Shown here: positions 17,626 through 26,383 of the stretch, in pieces
Layout: each line of letters begins with the position of its first letter
Position numbering within the stretch: position 1 is the stretch's first letter
Assembly: GCA_963976815.1 (NCBI GenBank)
Contig: CAXBLU010000001.1
Coordinates: forward strand, 248,001-312,000
Length of the DNA: 64,000 nt
Direction: 5' to 3'
Source: JAHRVQ01 sp963976815
GTDB taxonomy: Bacteria; Pseudomonadota; Gammaproteobacteria; Pseudomonadales; Azotimanducaceae
The notes under the pieces: model-generated
Seen by the model: the letters and a program-made list of their open reading frames with translations, nothing else
The model's database searches: none
What the model was told of the DNA's origin: nothing
Position numbers and translations under genes: made by a program

Positions 17626-19223
17626 GCCAACCTGGCGCTTCACTTAACTGGGAGACCCCCTACCCCTCAAATCGCTCTCCGGTATTTGCGGAGAATATTG
17701 TTGCAACGTCACAACCCCTTGCCACCCAGGCAGGACTGAGTGCACTAAAACAGGGAGGTAATGCTGTTGACGCGGCGGTTGCCGCTGCCATCACCCTGAC
17801 CGTGGTTGAACCTAACAACAATGGCATCGGGAGTGATGCTTTTGCGATCCTCTGGGACGGCAAATCATTACAGGGTCTAAACGCATCGGGCAAATCCCCC
17901 GGGGGTTGGTCTGCGGAACATTTTTCGAAATACGAGGCGATGCCAAGCCTTGGTTGGGATGCCGTGACGGTGCCAGGCGCCGTCAGCGCCTGGGTCGAGT
18001 TGTCCCGCAAATTTGGCAAACTGCCCTTTGTCCAATTGTTTGAATCGGCCATCCACTATGCGGAAAACGGTTATCAGGTTGGCCCCAAGAGTGGTTTTTA
18101 TTGGAAGCTAGCGGAACAACGCTATCGCAACTATCCCGAGTTTCTTCGTACATTTATGAACAATGGGACTGCACCCCGTGTGGGCGAAATGATGACGCTA
18201 CCGGACCACGGCAAAACCCTGCGTTCCATTGCAGAAAGCGAGGGTGAAGCCTTCTACCGCGGCACGCTGGCGGAAGCGATGGTGGCCGACTCCAACGCCC
18301 AAGATGGCGTTCTGACCCTCGAGGATTTAGCCTCCCACGAGGCGCAATGGGTTGGCACAATCTGCCAACAATTTGAGGAAACTGAACTCCACGAGATTCC
18401 GCCTAACGGTCAGGGCTTAATGGCGTTGATCGCCCTGGGCATTGCCAAACATCTGGATCTGGGGCGTTTTGATCCCGATAGTGCTGATGCTATTCATCTA
18501 CAGGTTGAGTCTATGCGACTGGCCTACGCGGAGGTTGAAAGACACCTTGCGGACAGTCGATATATGACGCGGGTGACGGTTGATGCGCTACTCGACCCAG
18601 AGTATTTACAAGCCCGGGCCAGGAGCATTGATCTGTCAAATGCCCATCCCAATCCAACGGCACTCGGTACCAGCGCAGACACCGTGTATCTCACCACCGC
18701 CGATTCGAATGGCATGATGGTGTCATTGATCCAGTCCAACTACCGCGGCTTTGGCTCCGGCATTGTTGTACCGGGAACCGGCATCAGCCTACAAAACCGG
18801 GGCAACGGCTTTACCCTTGAAGCTGGCCACCCCAATCAGGTCGCCGGCGGTAAAAGACCGTTTCACACAATCATCCCAGGGTTTGTTATGCACAGGGGAC
18901 AACCATCTCTAAGTTTCGGAGTAATGGGCGGACACATGCAGGCCCAGGGACACCTGCAGATGCTCCTGAGGGTTTATCTTTGGCATCAAAATCCCCAGGC
19001 GGCGTCCGACGCACCCCGTTGGCACCTAAGCGAAAATGGCACACTCAATCTGGAACCTGGCACCCCAGTTGAAGTGGCTGATGCACTAGAAGCCCGGGGC
19101 CATAAGCTGAAACTTGATGATCACGAGAGTTTGTTTGGCGGCGCGCAGCTGATTTATCGGATGGAACGGGGTTATTGCGCGGGTTCAGATCACCGCAAAG
19201 AGGGCCTGGCCGCCGGTTTCTGA
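17622..19223 (+). CDS. Gamma-glutamyltransferase family protein
   Basis: 533 residues from an ATG overlapping the rhodanese stop. Family marks: ATSQPLATQAGLSALKQGGNAVDAAVAAA, EPNNNGIGSDAFAILWDG, the putative nucleophile Thr of DTVYLTTADSNGMMVSLIQSNY that would start the small subunit after self-cleavage, and GKRPFHTIIPGFV. No signal peptide is seen, so like YwrD-type proteins it may be cytoplasmic rather than periplasmic. It would hydrolyse gamma-glutamyl bonds of glutathione or its conjugates. Last gene of the exporter-rhodanese operon. Confidence 0.9.
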   Translation: MSQPGASLNWETPYPSNRSPVFAENIVATSQPLATQAGLSALKQGGNAVDAAVAAAITLTVVEPNNNGIGSDAFAILWDGKSLQGLNASGKSPGGWSAEHFSKYEAMPSLGWDAVTVPGAVSAWVELSRKFGKLPFVQLFESAIHYAENGYQVGPKSGFYWKLAEQRYRNYPEFLRTFMNNGTAPRVGEMMTLPDHGKTLRSIAESEGEAFYRGTLAEAMVADSNAQDGVLTLEDLASHEAQWVGTICQQFEETELHEIPPNGQGLMALIALGIAKHLDLGRFDPDSADAIHLQVESMRLAYAEVERHLADSRYMTRVTVDALLDPEYLQARARSIDLSNAHPNPTALGTSADTVYLTTADSNGMMVSLIQSNYRGFGSGIVVPGTGISLQNRGNGFTLEAGHPNQVAGGKRPFHTIIPGFVMHRGQPSLSFGVMGGHMQAQGHLQMLLRVYLWHQNPQAASDAPRWHLSENGTLNLEPGTPVEVADALEARGHKLKLDDHESLFGGAQLIYRMERGYCAGSDHRKEGLAAGF

Positions 19224-19252
19224 CGGCCAGCTGAGGGGTTACTTAAGCAAGG

Positions 19253-20461
19253 CTAGATATAGGTGCCCTGAATCACCCGGTTTCGGCCGTCAGCCTTTGC
19301 TACATAAAGTGCTTTATCCGCGCAGGCCACCAGAGACCTGGAGGTCATGGCTTCCTGCGGCGTGATAGAAACCCAGCCAATACTGACGGTGACACTGATT
19401 TGGTGCCCATCTGCGTTGATGGTCAGGTTTTCGATATAGCGTCGCACCTGCTCCGCTTTCTCCGCAGCGTTTTCAGCATTTACATAGGGCAAGACCACAA
19501 CAAACTCTTCGCCACCGTACCGGGCCACCACATCAGATGGTCGGTTAAACAATCCATCTATTGTGCCGGCTACCGCCCGTAGGCTTTCATCACCGGCAAG
19601 ATGCCCGTAGGTATCATTGACCTGCTTAAAATGATCAATATCCAGCACCATCATTGCAATTGGGTAGGACTGTCGAATCGCCCGACGCCACTCCTGGTCA
19701 AACACTTCTTCGAAGTACTGGCGGTTGCGAATCCCGGTAACGGCATCAATTGTCGTGAGTTCCTTGAGGATGATGTGGGCCTCGGAAAGCTTAGAGAGCG
19801 CATTCTTTAGCTCTTCAGTACGCTCATCAACCTCATGTTCAAGCTGACGTCGCAGGCTGGCCTGTTCATCCATCAAATGTCGGTTCTCCATTGCCACACT
19901 CGCCTGGGATGCCAGGGCTTCTATCAGCGGAATGGATGACTCCGAAAATGGACCAAAATTACCGGATTGGTCCTTGGCATTGAGCAATTGAAGCACACCA
20001 ATGGTTTGCTCAGCATGATTCCTCAGGGGCACAGTTAGAAACGAACGGGAGGTATAGCCGGTTAAGGTGTCAAAACGCTTAACCCCAGAGCTATCAATAT
20101 TTTGCGCCGCATATACGTCATCTATGCAAAGGGTTTCTTTGTTGTTTGCGGCGAGGGCAGCAATGTTCAGTAGATTTGCCTTGCCATCCTGCCCAACCAG
20201 GGGGATTTCAGGTAAAGAGATTGGATCTCCATTTGCGCCGCCCTGGGCAATATTGAGACTGTCATTTAGGACAATCGCAAATTCTAAATGGTTCTTCTGA
20301 TTCACTAGATAGAGTGTACCGGCGTCAGCGTTCAGCATCGTTTTCGCTTCGATGAGAATCCGCTCCAGAAGGCTATCAATATCCTTCTCTGCGCTTAGGG
20401 CTATACCGATTTCAATTAGACGCCGGTAGTCATTTGTATCACTGGCCAATTCGGTCCGCAC
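19253..20461 (-). CDS. GAF / GGDEF diguanylate cyclase
   Basis: 402 residues from GTG 20461. GAF domain about 15-195, a coiled coil about 195-230 (DEQASLRRQLEHEVDERTEE), GGDEF domain 238-400. The catalytic loop is GGEEF at about 316-320, active type, and RPSD at 307-310 sits five residues upstream, giving an intact inhibitory I-site for product feedback. Makes cyclic di-GMP from two GTP. The GAF half is a near duplicate of the GAF half of the HD-GYP protein at 345-2102 (shared GIALSAEKD, LEF.IV..DSL.IAQGG, SRSFLTVPL, LIEALASQA). Leftward, 320 nt after the response-regulator gene, probably its own transcript. Confidence 0.93.
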   Translation of the reverse strand: MRTELASDTNDYRRLIEIGIALSAEKDIDSLLERILIEAKTMLNADAGTLYLVNQKNHLEFAIVLNDSLNIAQGGANGDPISLPEIPLVGQDGKANLLNIAALAANNKETLCIDDVYAAQNIDSSGVKRFDTLTGYTSRSFLTVPLRNHAEQTIGVLQLLNAKDQSGNFGPFSESSIPLIEALASQASVAMENRHLMDEQASLRRQLEHEVDERTEELKNALSKLSEAHIILKELTTIDAVTGIRNRQYFEEVFDQEWRRAIRQSYPIAMMVLDIDHFKQVNDTYGHLAGDESLRAVAGTIDGLFNRPSDVVARYGGEEFVVVLPYVNAENAAEKAEQVRRYIENLTINADGHQISVTVSIGWVSITPQEAMTSRSLVACADKALYVAKADGRNRVIQGTYI

Positions 20462-20781
20462 TCTACTTACTTTTAGCTGGGTACCTAAATAGACCCAAGA
20501 TCCATGCCAACCTTTGAAAGCAACTTGAAGTATGCATCATAAGGCACTGTTTTTTATCTCATTTTTATAACTGGATTCTGACAATCGGTCTAATCTAGCC
20601 GCCCAGTGAACCGATCATAACTCTGCATCGATCCTAAACGGGTGCCCCTGGGGGACACATGGTGACAAGACACCATTTATTATAAAGGCAAAAGCGTTCG
20701 GAAGGTGAAAATCAGTTGATATTGCAGATTGCCGGGCTCAGGTCATTGGATCAGGCTCAGCCTGGCTTCGACAGCGCGGCC
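20462..20781. other. Intergenic region upstream of the GGDEF gene
   Basis: 320 bp without a gene, between the end of the response-regulator gene and the start of the GGDEF gene (both leftward), so it should hold the GGDEF promoter. It contains an inverted repeat ATGGTG-6 nt-CACCAT at 20659-20676 and a G/C-rich imperfect palindrome at 20642-20658. Neither is followed by a T-run, so they look more like operator or structural elements than terminators. No small gene or RNA recognised. Confidence 0.5.
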
Positions 20782-22443
20782 TTAGAGCACCGAAAACCGG
20801 GTCCTAAGGTCGTCATAGGTCTCGTAGCGATGGTCACGGCTGTCTAAATCCGTTAATCGATTTAGGTAGGTCTCACATTCCGCTCGCCAATCCTCCCGGT
20901 TTAAATCCTCTCGCTCCGCCAGCTCTAGACAGACCCTCGCTGCATTAATCAGAAGGTTCTGACTCACACCACCGGCGGCGGCGGCTTCTCGAAATTTGGC
21001 ATGGGCTTCTAATATTTTGCCCCTTTGATGCAGTTCTAGCGCAGCGGTATTGAGGGCCTCGCTCTGGACTCTGAGTTTGCCTTCCTGGATTCGCTTATGC
21101 AGGCGGTTGGCGAGATCCGGCTTGTTGGTTGTCTTCTGCATATCATGAACAAAACTCTCGGCCTGTTCGAATAACCCCATTTGCGACAAGGCACTAATGT
21201 ATTCTTCGGCGAGGGTAATCTGTGGGCCGATGGTAAAGCCGTTGAACAGGGAAATACCACGTTTTGCCAGCCGCTCGGCGGTACCAAACTGGAGGTGTAA
21301 GTGGTTCACCAGGGCTTCCATCATGGTGACCTTAAAGTCGATTACCGGCTGATCTGGGAATTCTTTTCGCAACCGGCCAAGAAAGACCTGGGCCTCTTTA
21401 AATGCATCGGTTTCAAATTTTGATCCAGTGCCATCAATCTTGACCAACAATGCTCGAATATACTGCAGATAGTGGTCGGGTGAGTGATAACAGGAGTCGA
21501 CCGCCAGAACAATTGCCTTTCGGTATGCCTTCTCCGCGACCAGAAAACTCCGGTTTTGCATGGCAACCCTGGCTAACTCCACCTGGCGTAGAATCGCTTT
21601 CGGGGATCTCAAGGTGGCCACTTCCAATGTATCCTGGGCAACCCGGGGCTCACCCTGGGCGATTTGGATCCGGGCCAGCCAATCGTAGCTTTCGACAACA
21701 TTCGGCTGATCGGCGATTAAACCATTGAATATCTCAGCGGCCTCATCTAATACTTTTTGACGGTAGAGCGTTCGTCCCAGGCCAATTTTTGCCCAGGAGA
21801 CTTCACGTTGCGCAAGAATGTCTCGATAAAGCGCAGCAGCCTCATCATAACGATTGAGCCCCAGCAGTGATTCGCCCCGCAAACGCTGGGCTCGAAAATG
21901 GCTGGCACTGGTATCCTGCAGTTTTTCCAGGCACAGCGTCAGGGTCTTCTCGTAATCCTCAGCCTCAAAGGCAGCCTCAATTGCTCTATATTCGAGTTTC
22001 ACAGAGAGAGCCCGATCGAGACGGCGAGTCAGGTCATTTTTTGTAAAAGGCTTGCTCAGATAGTTGTCTGGCTGATACTCCAGTGCCCCCATGACCATTT
22101 CCAGCGTGGTTTCCGCCGTGATCATCATAAACACCGTGTTGTAACTCAGGTACTTACTCACCCGGGCTTCTTCTAGGACCTGCTGGCCATCCTTGCCCTT
22201 GCCGAGGTTGTAATCACACAGCACCACGTCGTACCGGTGACTTTTCATCGCCTCTATCGCTTCCTGGCCGCTTGAGGCCAGGTCTATCTTTTCGACCCCG
22301 GAATCTCGCATAAACCCGCGCAACATCCCGCGGGCCTCGGCGCTGTCTTCTACAATTAATAGCCGAACACGACGGTATCGGGCCGCCAGCGCATTCTGCC
22401 GGTCCATTGCGATTTGTGATTCTGTTTTTTGAGGGATTGCCAT
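20782..22443 (-). CDS. Response regulator with TPR-like repeat output region
   Basis: 553 residues. Receiver domain about 28-150: acidic pocket VEDS, phosphoacceptor Asp in VVLCDYNLGKGKDG, Thr in MMITAETT, Lys in YLSKPF. After it, residues 160-540 are helical TPR-like repeats (AEDYEKTLTLCLEKL, GLNRYDEAAALYRDIL, KVLDEAAEIFNGLI, AAEKAYRKAIVLA). There is no DNA-binding domain, so it likely acts by protein-protein contact. Starts 28 nt after the end of dctM and is probably the last gene of the TRAP operon; its kinase is not in the window. Confidence 0.88.
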   Translation of the reverse strand: MAIPQKTESQIAMDRQNALAARYRRVRLLIVEDSAEARGMLRGFMRDSGVEKIDLASSGQEAIEAMKSHRYDVVLCDYNLGKGKDGQQVLEEARVSKYLSYNTVFMMITAETTLEMVMGALEYQPDNYLSKPFTKNDLTRRLDRALSVKLEYRAIEAAFEAEDYEKTLTLCLEKLQDTSASHFRAQRLRGESLLGLNRYDEAAALYRDILAQREVSWAKIGLGRTLYRQKVLDEAAEIFNGLIADQPNVVESYDWLARIQIAQGEPRVAQDTLEVATLRSPKAILRQVELARVAMQNRSFLVAEKAYRKAIVLAVDSCYHSPDHYLQYIRALLVKIDGTGSKFETDAFKEAQVFLGRLRKEFPDQPVIDFKVTMMEALVNHLHLQFGTAERLAKRGISLFNGFTIGPQITLAEEYISALSQMGLFEQAESFVHDMQKTTNKPDLANRLHKRIQEGKLRVQSEALNTAALELHQRGKILEAHAKFREAAAAGGVSQNLLINAARVCLELAEREDLNREDWRAECETYLNRLTDLDSRDHRYETYDDLRTRFSVL

Positions 22444-22471
22444 CTATTAAGCGTAGATGAGAATCTCAAAG

Positions 22472-23755
22472 CTACCTGTCTAGGAAAAACAGACTTACGG
22501 CCGGCACATAGGTAATGATCGCGAGTGCAATCAGCAATACAAACATAAAGGGGATGGTTGCCCGATAAAGTTCTGAAATTGGCCGTTTAAAGCGATAGCT
22601 CGCAATAAACAAATTCATCCCAATCGGGGGCGTGAAGTAGCCGATCTGCATATTGGCCAAAAAGATGATGCCGAGATGAACGGGATCCACCCCAAACCTG
22701 AGGGCCACGGGCACAATCAACGGAATCATGATCACCAGGGCGGAGAAGATATCCAATATGGCCCCGAGAATAAGCAGCGCAATATTGAGCAAAATAAGGA
22801 AGGTCACCTTGCTATCCACATAGGTTCGGATCCATTCAAACAGCGCCTGGGGAATTTCTGCATCAATCAAAAAGTTGGTGAAGGCCAGGGAAACACCAAG
22901 AATAAGCAAAATACCACCGACCATCACCATGGCTTCACGGATCACTCTCGGCAGGGCCTTGTAGGGGACTTCCCGGTGAATAACAACCTCAACCAGCAGG
23001 ACATAAAACGCAGTCACGGCCGCCGCCTCGGACACCGCAAAAAACCCCGAGTAGATACCACCCAGGATAACCACCGGCAACGGTGCTTCCCATTTTGCAG
23101 CCCAGAGTGCGCTTTTGGCTTCAGCCCAGCTGAACTCGCCCCGCTCGATTGGCTGGCCACGATTACTCCAAATGCTATACATGGTCAGAAGCACAATCAT
23201 CAACAGTGCGGGCAATATGCCGGCAATAAACAATTCTTGAATCGAAAACGGGTTCGGGATGTCCATCTGCTGGACAATCACTCCGTATAAAATCAGTGGC
23301 AGGGACGGCGCCAGCAACAAACCCAGACTACCGGAGGTTGTCACCAGCCCGAGGCTAAATCGCTCCTGATACCCGGCCTGAACCAGTGCAGGAAACAACA
23401 ACGCACCGACGGCAACAATGGTGACCCCAGAGGCGCCGGTAAAGGCGGTGAAAAACGCACAGGTGACAAAAGCCACCACCGATAGCCCACCGGGCAACCA
23501 ACCTAAAAACACCTGTGTGAGCCGAACGAGACGGGTCGACAACTGGCTCTCGGCCAGGAGATAGCCGGCAAAGGTAAACAGCGGCAATGCCAATAATAAA
23601 GGTGTATCAACCAGGCGATACAGCTCGATGGTAATAACGGTCAGGGGAATGTCAGCGGCATAAAAACCCAACATTGCGGCACCGAGAATCACCACAAAAA
23701 GTGGCGCGCCGAGCATGGCAATTAAGCCAAGTAGACCACTGGCAAAAAAATTCAT
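22472..23755 (-). CDS. dctM: TRAP transporter large permease subunit (DctM)
   Basis: 427 residues, about 12 membrane segments. DctM-typical sequence includes LALPLFTFAGYLLAESQ, FTAFTGASGVTIVAVGALLFPALVQAGY, TSGSLGLLLAPSLPLILYG, and near the end ANMQIGYFTPPIGMNLFIASYRF. It carries the solute in symport with Na+ (family knowledge). Its ATG overlaps the dctQ stop by 4 nt. Part of tatT-dctP-dctQ-dctM. Confidence 0.95.
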   Translation of the reverse strand: MNFFASGLLGLIAMLGAPLFVVILGAAMLGFYAADIPLTVITIELYRLVDTPLLLALPLFTFAGYLLAESQLSTRLVRLTQVFLGWLPGGLSVVAFVTCAFFTAFTGASGVTIVAVGALLFPALVQAGYQERFSLGLVTTSGSLGLLLAPSLPLILYGVIVQQMDIPNPFSIQELFIAGILPALLMIVLLTMYSIWSNRGQPIERGEFSWAEAKSALWAAKWEAPLPVVILGGIYSGFFAVSEAAAVTAFYVLLVEVVIHREVPYKALPRVIREAMVMVGGILLILGVSLAFTNFLIDAEIPQALFEWIRTYVDSKVTFLILLNIALLILGAILDIFSALVIMIPLIVPVALRFGVDPVHLGIIFLANMQIGYFTPPIGMNLFIASYRFKRPISELYRATIPFMFVLLIALAIITYVPAVSLFFLDR

Positions 23756-24213
23756 TTAAACAGCCCCAGCAGGCCGTTGATCAAAAATCTGATGCTCATC
23801 ACCGAGAAGCCAATTGGGATAATACTCTGGCAAACCCAGGTGGGAACGCTCGCAAAAGCGATGGTCTGGTCCTCATACTCATACTGAATAAATTCCACGG
23901 CGTAAAAGGCGACCAGGGCACAGATACCAGCGGAAAAACAATGGGTCACAAGGTTCGTGATCTTCCTCAGTTTATGGGGGAGAAAACGGGACACCAGATC
24001 AATTGCAATGTGATTGGACTCTCGAGTCGCGACCATGGCCCCGAGCATCGCGACCCAGAGCACCAGAATTCGCAAGAAAGACTCAGCCCAGAACAAGCCC
24101 GCATCAAAAAAATTACGCAGCAGAATTTGAACCAATGCCATTAACAACATGGAGATTAATGCGGTCACAAGCAGACCGTCTTCTGTTCGGTGCAATACCC
24201 GCAGCAGAATCAC
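23752..24213 (-). CDS. dctQ: TRAP transporter small permease subunit (DctQ)
   Basis: 153 residues with four hydrophobic segments (ALISMLLMALVQILL, ILVLWVAMLGAMVA, HCFSAGICALVAFYAVEF, IIPIGFSVMSIRFLING). The WAESFLRILVLWVAMLGA and ESNHIAIDLVSRFLP stretches are characteristic of DctQ. It forms the membrane complex with DctM. Starts 3 nt after the stop of dctP. Confidence 0.93.
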   Translation of the reverse strand: MILLRVLHRTEDGLLVTALISMLLMALVQILLRNFFDAGLFWAESFLRILVLWVAMLGAMVATRESNHIAIDLVSRFLPHKLRKITNLVTHCFSAGICALVAFYAVEFIQYEYEDQTIAFASVPTWVCQSIIPIGFSVMSIRFLINGLLGLFK

Positions 24214-24216
24214 GAT

Positions 24217-25236
24217 CTACTGACCTGCCTCAGCCCGAAACTGGTTGAGATTCTTACGCAGCTCATCAACGCTTTGCTGGGATAGCTCATCCTGGGCAAC
24301 CAGCTCTGCAATAGACTCGTCTGCCTGTTCGCGCCAACCTTCAATGCCGCTCAGGTCAGGTACTACCTTGGTGATATCCTGGCTCAACAGTGCTGAATAG
24401 GCCTTTTCATTATCCGCACGATTCGCCGCATCAATTTTGATAAAAACATCATTCATGATTTTGCGCACGACCACTTGATCTGCTTTGCTCATGCTGCCAA
24501 AAGCTTTCTTGTCGAGGGCGAGCATTGAATAGGTATACATCAATGGCAGGTCTGTCATATGGGTCACGTGGTTATGCCACTGGAGCGCCAGAGCTACCAG
24601 GGGTGGCACCGCAACGGCATCAATCAAACCGGTTTGAAGGCCCGCCAGAACGTCCGTGAGATACAACGGAATGGGACTAACGCCAAAACTCTTAATCAAA
24701 CGAGCAGCAATTGGGTCACCATCGGGAATCCAAACCTTGAGGGCCTGCATTTCTTCGAGGTTCTTGACGGGACTTTGGGTCAACAAATAGGCAAAACCCG
24801 TTTCGGTTAGATGAAATGATTCAATACCGTTATCCCGCAACCCCTGTTGGATCGTGTCATCCATGCGCTTGCGGACGTAATCCACCTCCGCGTTGCTACG
24901 AAATTGCAGCGGTAGGCTGTAAATCTGTAAATCCGGGAAGAATCGAGTCAGGGAACTCGACGCCACAACGCCGCCATGGAGTTGGCCAATGCGCATTTTA
25001 CGTAACACCGTAAAGTCGTCACCCTGCACACCCCCGGGGTAGATCTTGAACTTCACTCGGCCATCGGTCTGGGTCTCGATGTCTTTAGTGGCAGCCCGCA
25101 GCTGTTTCATCCAGCCAAGACCATCGGGCGATACCGTTGCAATCTTGTAGGTCTTTGCCATTGCAGGTGACACGATGGCGAGACTAGCAAGCAATAGCGT
25201 AACCGCTAACCAGCTAGATTTTGTTGAAATTCCCAT
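24217..25236 (-). CDS. dctP: TRAP transporter periplasmic solute-binding protein (DctP family)
   Basis: 339 residues with a cleavable signal peptide (hydrophobic 9-25, then SPAMA-KTYK). Mature chain has the DctP pattern (KIYPGGVQGDDFTVLRKMRIGQLHGG; PLYLTDVLAGLQTGLIDAV). The usual LKxRxP carries the Arg that pairs with a carboxylate ligand; here it reads LKVWIP with Trp at about 169. With the neighbouring TatT lipoprotein this suggests a hydrophobic or neutral ligand, as proposed for TatT-associated TRAP systems in Treponema. Second gene of the TRAP operon. Confidence 0.92.
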   Translation of the reverse strand: MGISTKSSWLAVTLLLASLAIVSPAMAKTYKIATVSPDGLGWMKQLRAATKDIETQTDGRVKFKIYPGGVQGDDFTVLRKMRIGQLHGGVVASSSLTRFFPDLQIYSLPLQFRSNAEVDYVRKRMDDTIQQGLRDNGIESFHLTETGFAYLLTQSPVKNLEEMQALKVWIPDGDPIAARLIKSFGVSPIPLYLTDVLAGLQTGLIDAVAVPPLVALALQWHNHVTHMTDLPLMYTYSMLALDKKAFGSMSKADQVVVRKIMNDVFIKIDAANRADNEKAYSALLSQDITKVVPDLSGIEGWREQADESIAELVAQDELSQQSVDELRKNLNQFRAEAGQ

Positions 25237-25255
25237 TGGTGCTTTCCTTCAAATA

Positions 25256-26107
25256 TTAGAAGTAGTCGTCCGAATCAGCGAGCAGTGCTTTTGCTTGCTC
25301 CCGGGCAACCATGTTGGTCAGGGTCATATCCGGTGCAATTGGATCTGCAGCCAAAACCTCGTTCAAAAGTCGGTCATGTAGTTCTTTATCAAAAACCAGA
25401 CGAGCATAATTTTGGGCATAGATGACTTTTGTCATCAGAAACTTGCCCTCAGACAGGGCAATTGAGCGCTCAAAATGTGCTCGGCCAACCTCCGGCTTGC
25501 CGCCCATGGATGCTGGCAACACCGTTTCGAGCCCCCCCATATACAGGTGAGGACCGCCATTGTCATAGGATTCATTCAGATCGATGATTCTGCCCATCAA
25601 ATACTTGACCTTGGACAACTGGGCGATGGCATTCCAGTCATCACTGTTAGCCTGGATCCAACTTGTCCAGCCCACGGCAATCCCATAGGCAACATCAATA
25701 TCTGCCAGGGAAATGTCATCTACCCGGGTCTTAAATTCTGCGAATTTCTGATCGCGTAAACCACACAGCTTGGCATTCGATATGCAACCCGCTTTAAATG
25801 CGTAGTTCAGGGACTTGGTTGTCAGCAATTTGCTCCGCTCGCCCTCGGTAAAAACACTAAATGCGCCATTAAGCCTGGAGGCCGCAAGCAGGAGGTTGGG
25901 ATCTTCGGGACTGCCCCGGAGGAAACTATCAATCATGATGAGGTAGGCAGGAATGCCCTCCTTCACCGTTTGCACGTCCTGGCTATTGAGGATGGTACTC
26001 GAGAGATCATCAGCCAATCCCGAGGTGACATTGGATATCAAACTGGCACAGCCCTGAAGCCAGAGCAGCAGGGTAACTAACATCAATCGTTTCAATATTT
26101 TCGCCAA
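25256..26107 (-). CDS. tatT: TRAP-associated TPR lipoprotein (TatT family)
   Basis: 283 residues. N-terminus KILKRLMLVTLLLWLQGCAS is a lipoprotein signal with lipobox LQGC, so the protein is anchored at a membrane on the periplasmic side. The rest is helical and fits cryptic TPR-type repeats (DPNLLLAASRLNGAFS; RAHFERSIALSEGKFLMTKVIYAQNYARLV). This is the TatT component described with TatP(T) in Treponema pallidum, where a trimer is thought to dock the binding protein. First gene of the TRAP operon; 19 nt before dctP. A 12-bp repeat array lies directly upstream. Confidence 0.85.
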   Translation of the reverse strand: MAKILKRLMLVTLLLWLQGCASLISNVTSGLADDLSSTILNSQDVQTVKEGIPAYLIMIDSFLRGSPEDPNLLLAASRLNGAFSVFTEGERSKLLTTKSLNYAFKAGCISNAKLCGLRDQKFAEFKTRVDDISLADIDVAYGIAVGWTSWIQANSDDWNAIAQLSKVKYLMGRIIDLNESYDNGGPHLYMGGLETVLPASMGGKPEVGRAHFERSIALSEGKFLMTKVIYAQNYARLVFDKELHDRLLNEVLAADPIAPDMTLTNMVAREQAKALLADSDDYF

Positions 26108-26119
26108 ACTATTTGCAAA

Positions 26120-26191
26120 CCTTTTACAAAACCCTTTCCAGAGCCTTTTATAAAACCTTTTATAAGACCTTTTATAAGACCTTTTATAAAA
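26120..26191. repeat. 12-bp tandem repeat array upstream of the TRAP operon
   Basis: Six 12-bp units in register: CCTTTTACAAAA, CCCTTTCCAGAG, CCTTTTATAAAA, CCTTTTATAAGA, CCTTTTATAAGA, CCTTTTATAAAA. The array ends 12 bp before the tatT start. Each good unit holds the palindrome TTATAA, so it could phase AT-rich binding sites roughly once per helical turn, or be a slippage array in the leader. No function is established. Confidence 0.95.
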
Positions 26192-26283
26192 TCAGGGCCC
26201 AAACAAAAAACAGCCAAACCATGACAACCCGCGCATTTTAACGACATCCCCCTACTAATGACACCGATCGACAGTCAAATCTG

Positions 26284-26319
26284 ACGAAAGCCCTTACGAA
26301 CCCCCTAACGAAACCATAA
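26284..26319. repeat. 12-bp degenerate tandem repeat upstream of plsC
   Basis: Three units of 12 bp (ACGAAAGCCCTT, ACGAACCCCCTA, ACGAAACCATAA) in the same 276-bp divergent intergenic region as the tatT array but unrelated in sequence. It ends 64 bp before the plsC start. Confidence 0.8.
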
Positions 26320-26383
26320 GCCGCAGGCCTTGAGGGCAGATTGTGTTAGGATTGCGATCCTCCGAAGTAGTTCCCAAAGAGAC

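Noticed and set aside
22676..23290. 204-codon open frame on the plus strand, antisense to dctM
   Set aside because: Composition is a shadow of the DctM reading frame (many His, Asn and Gln); no ribosome site or family, and DctM is certain.
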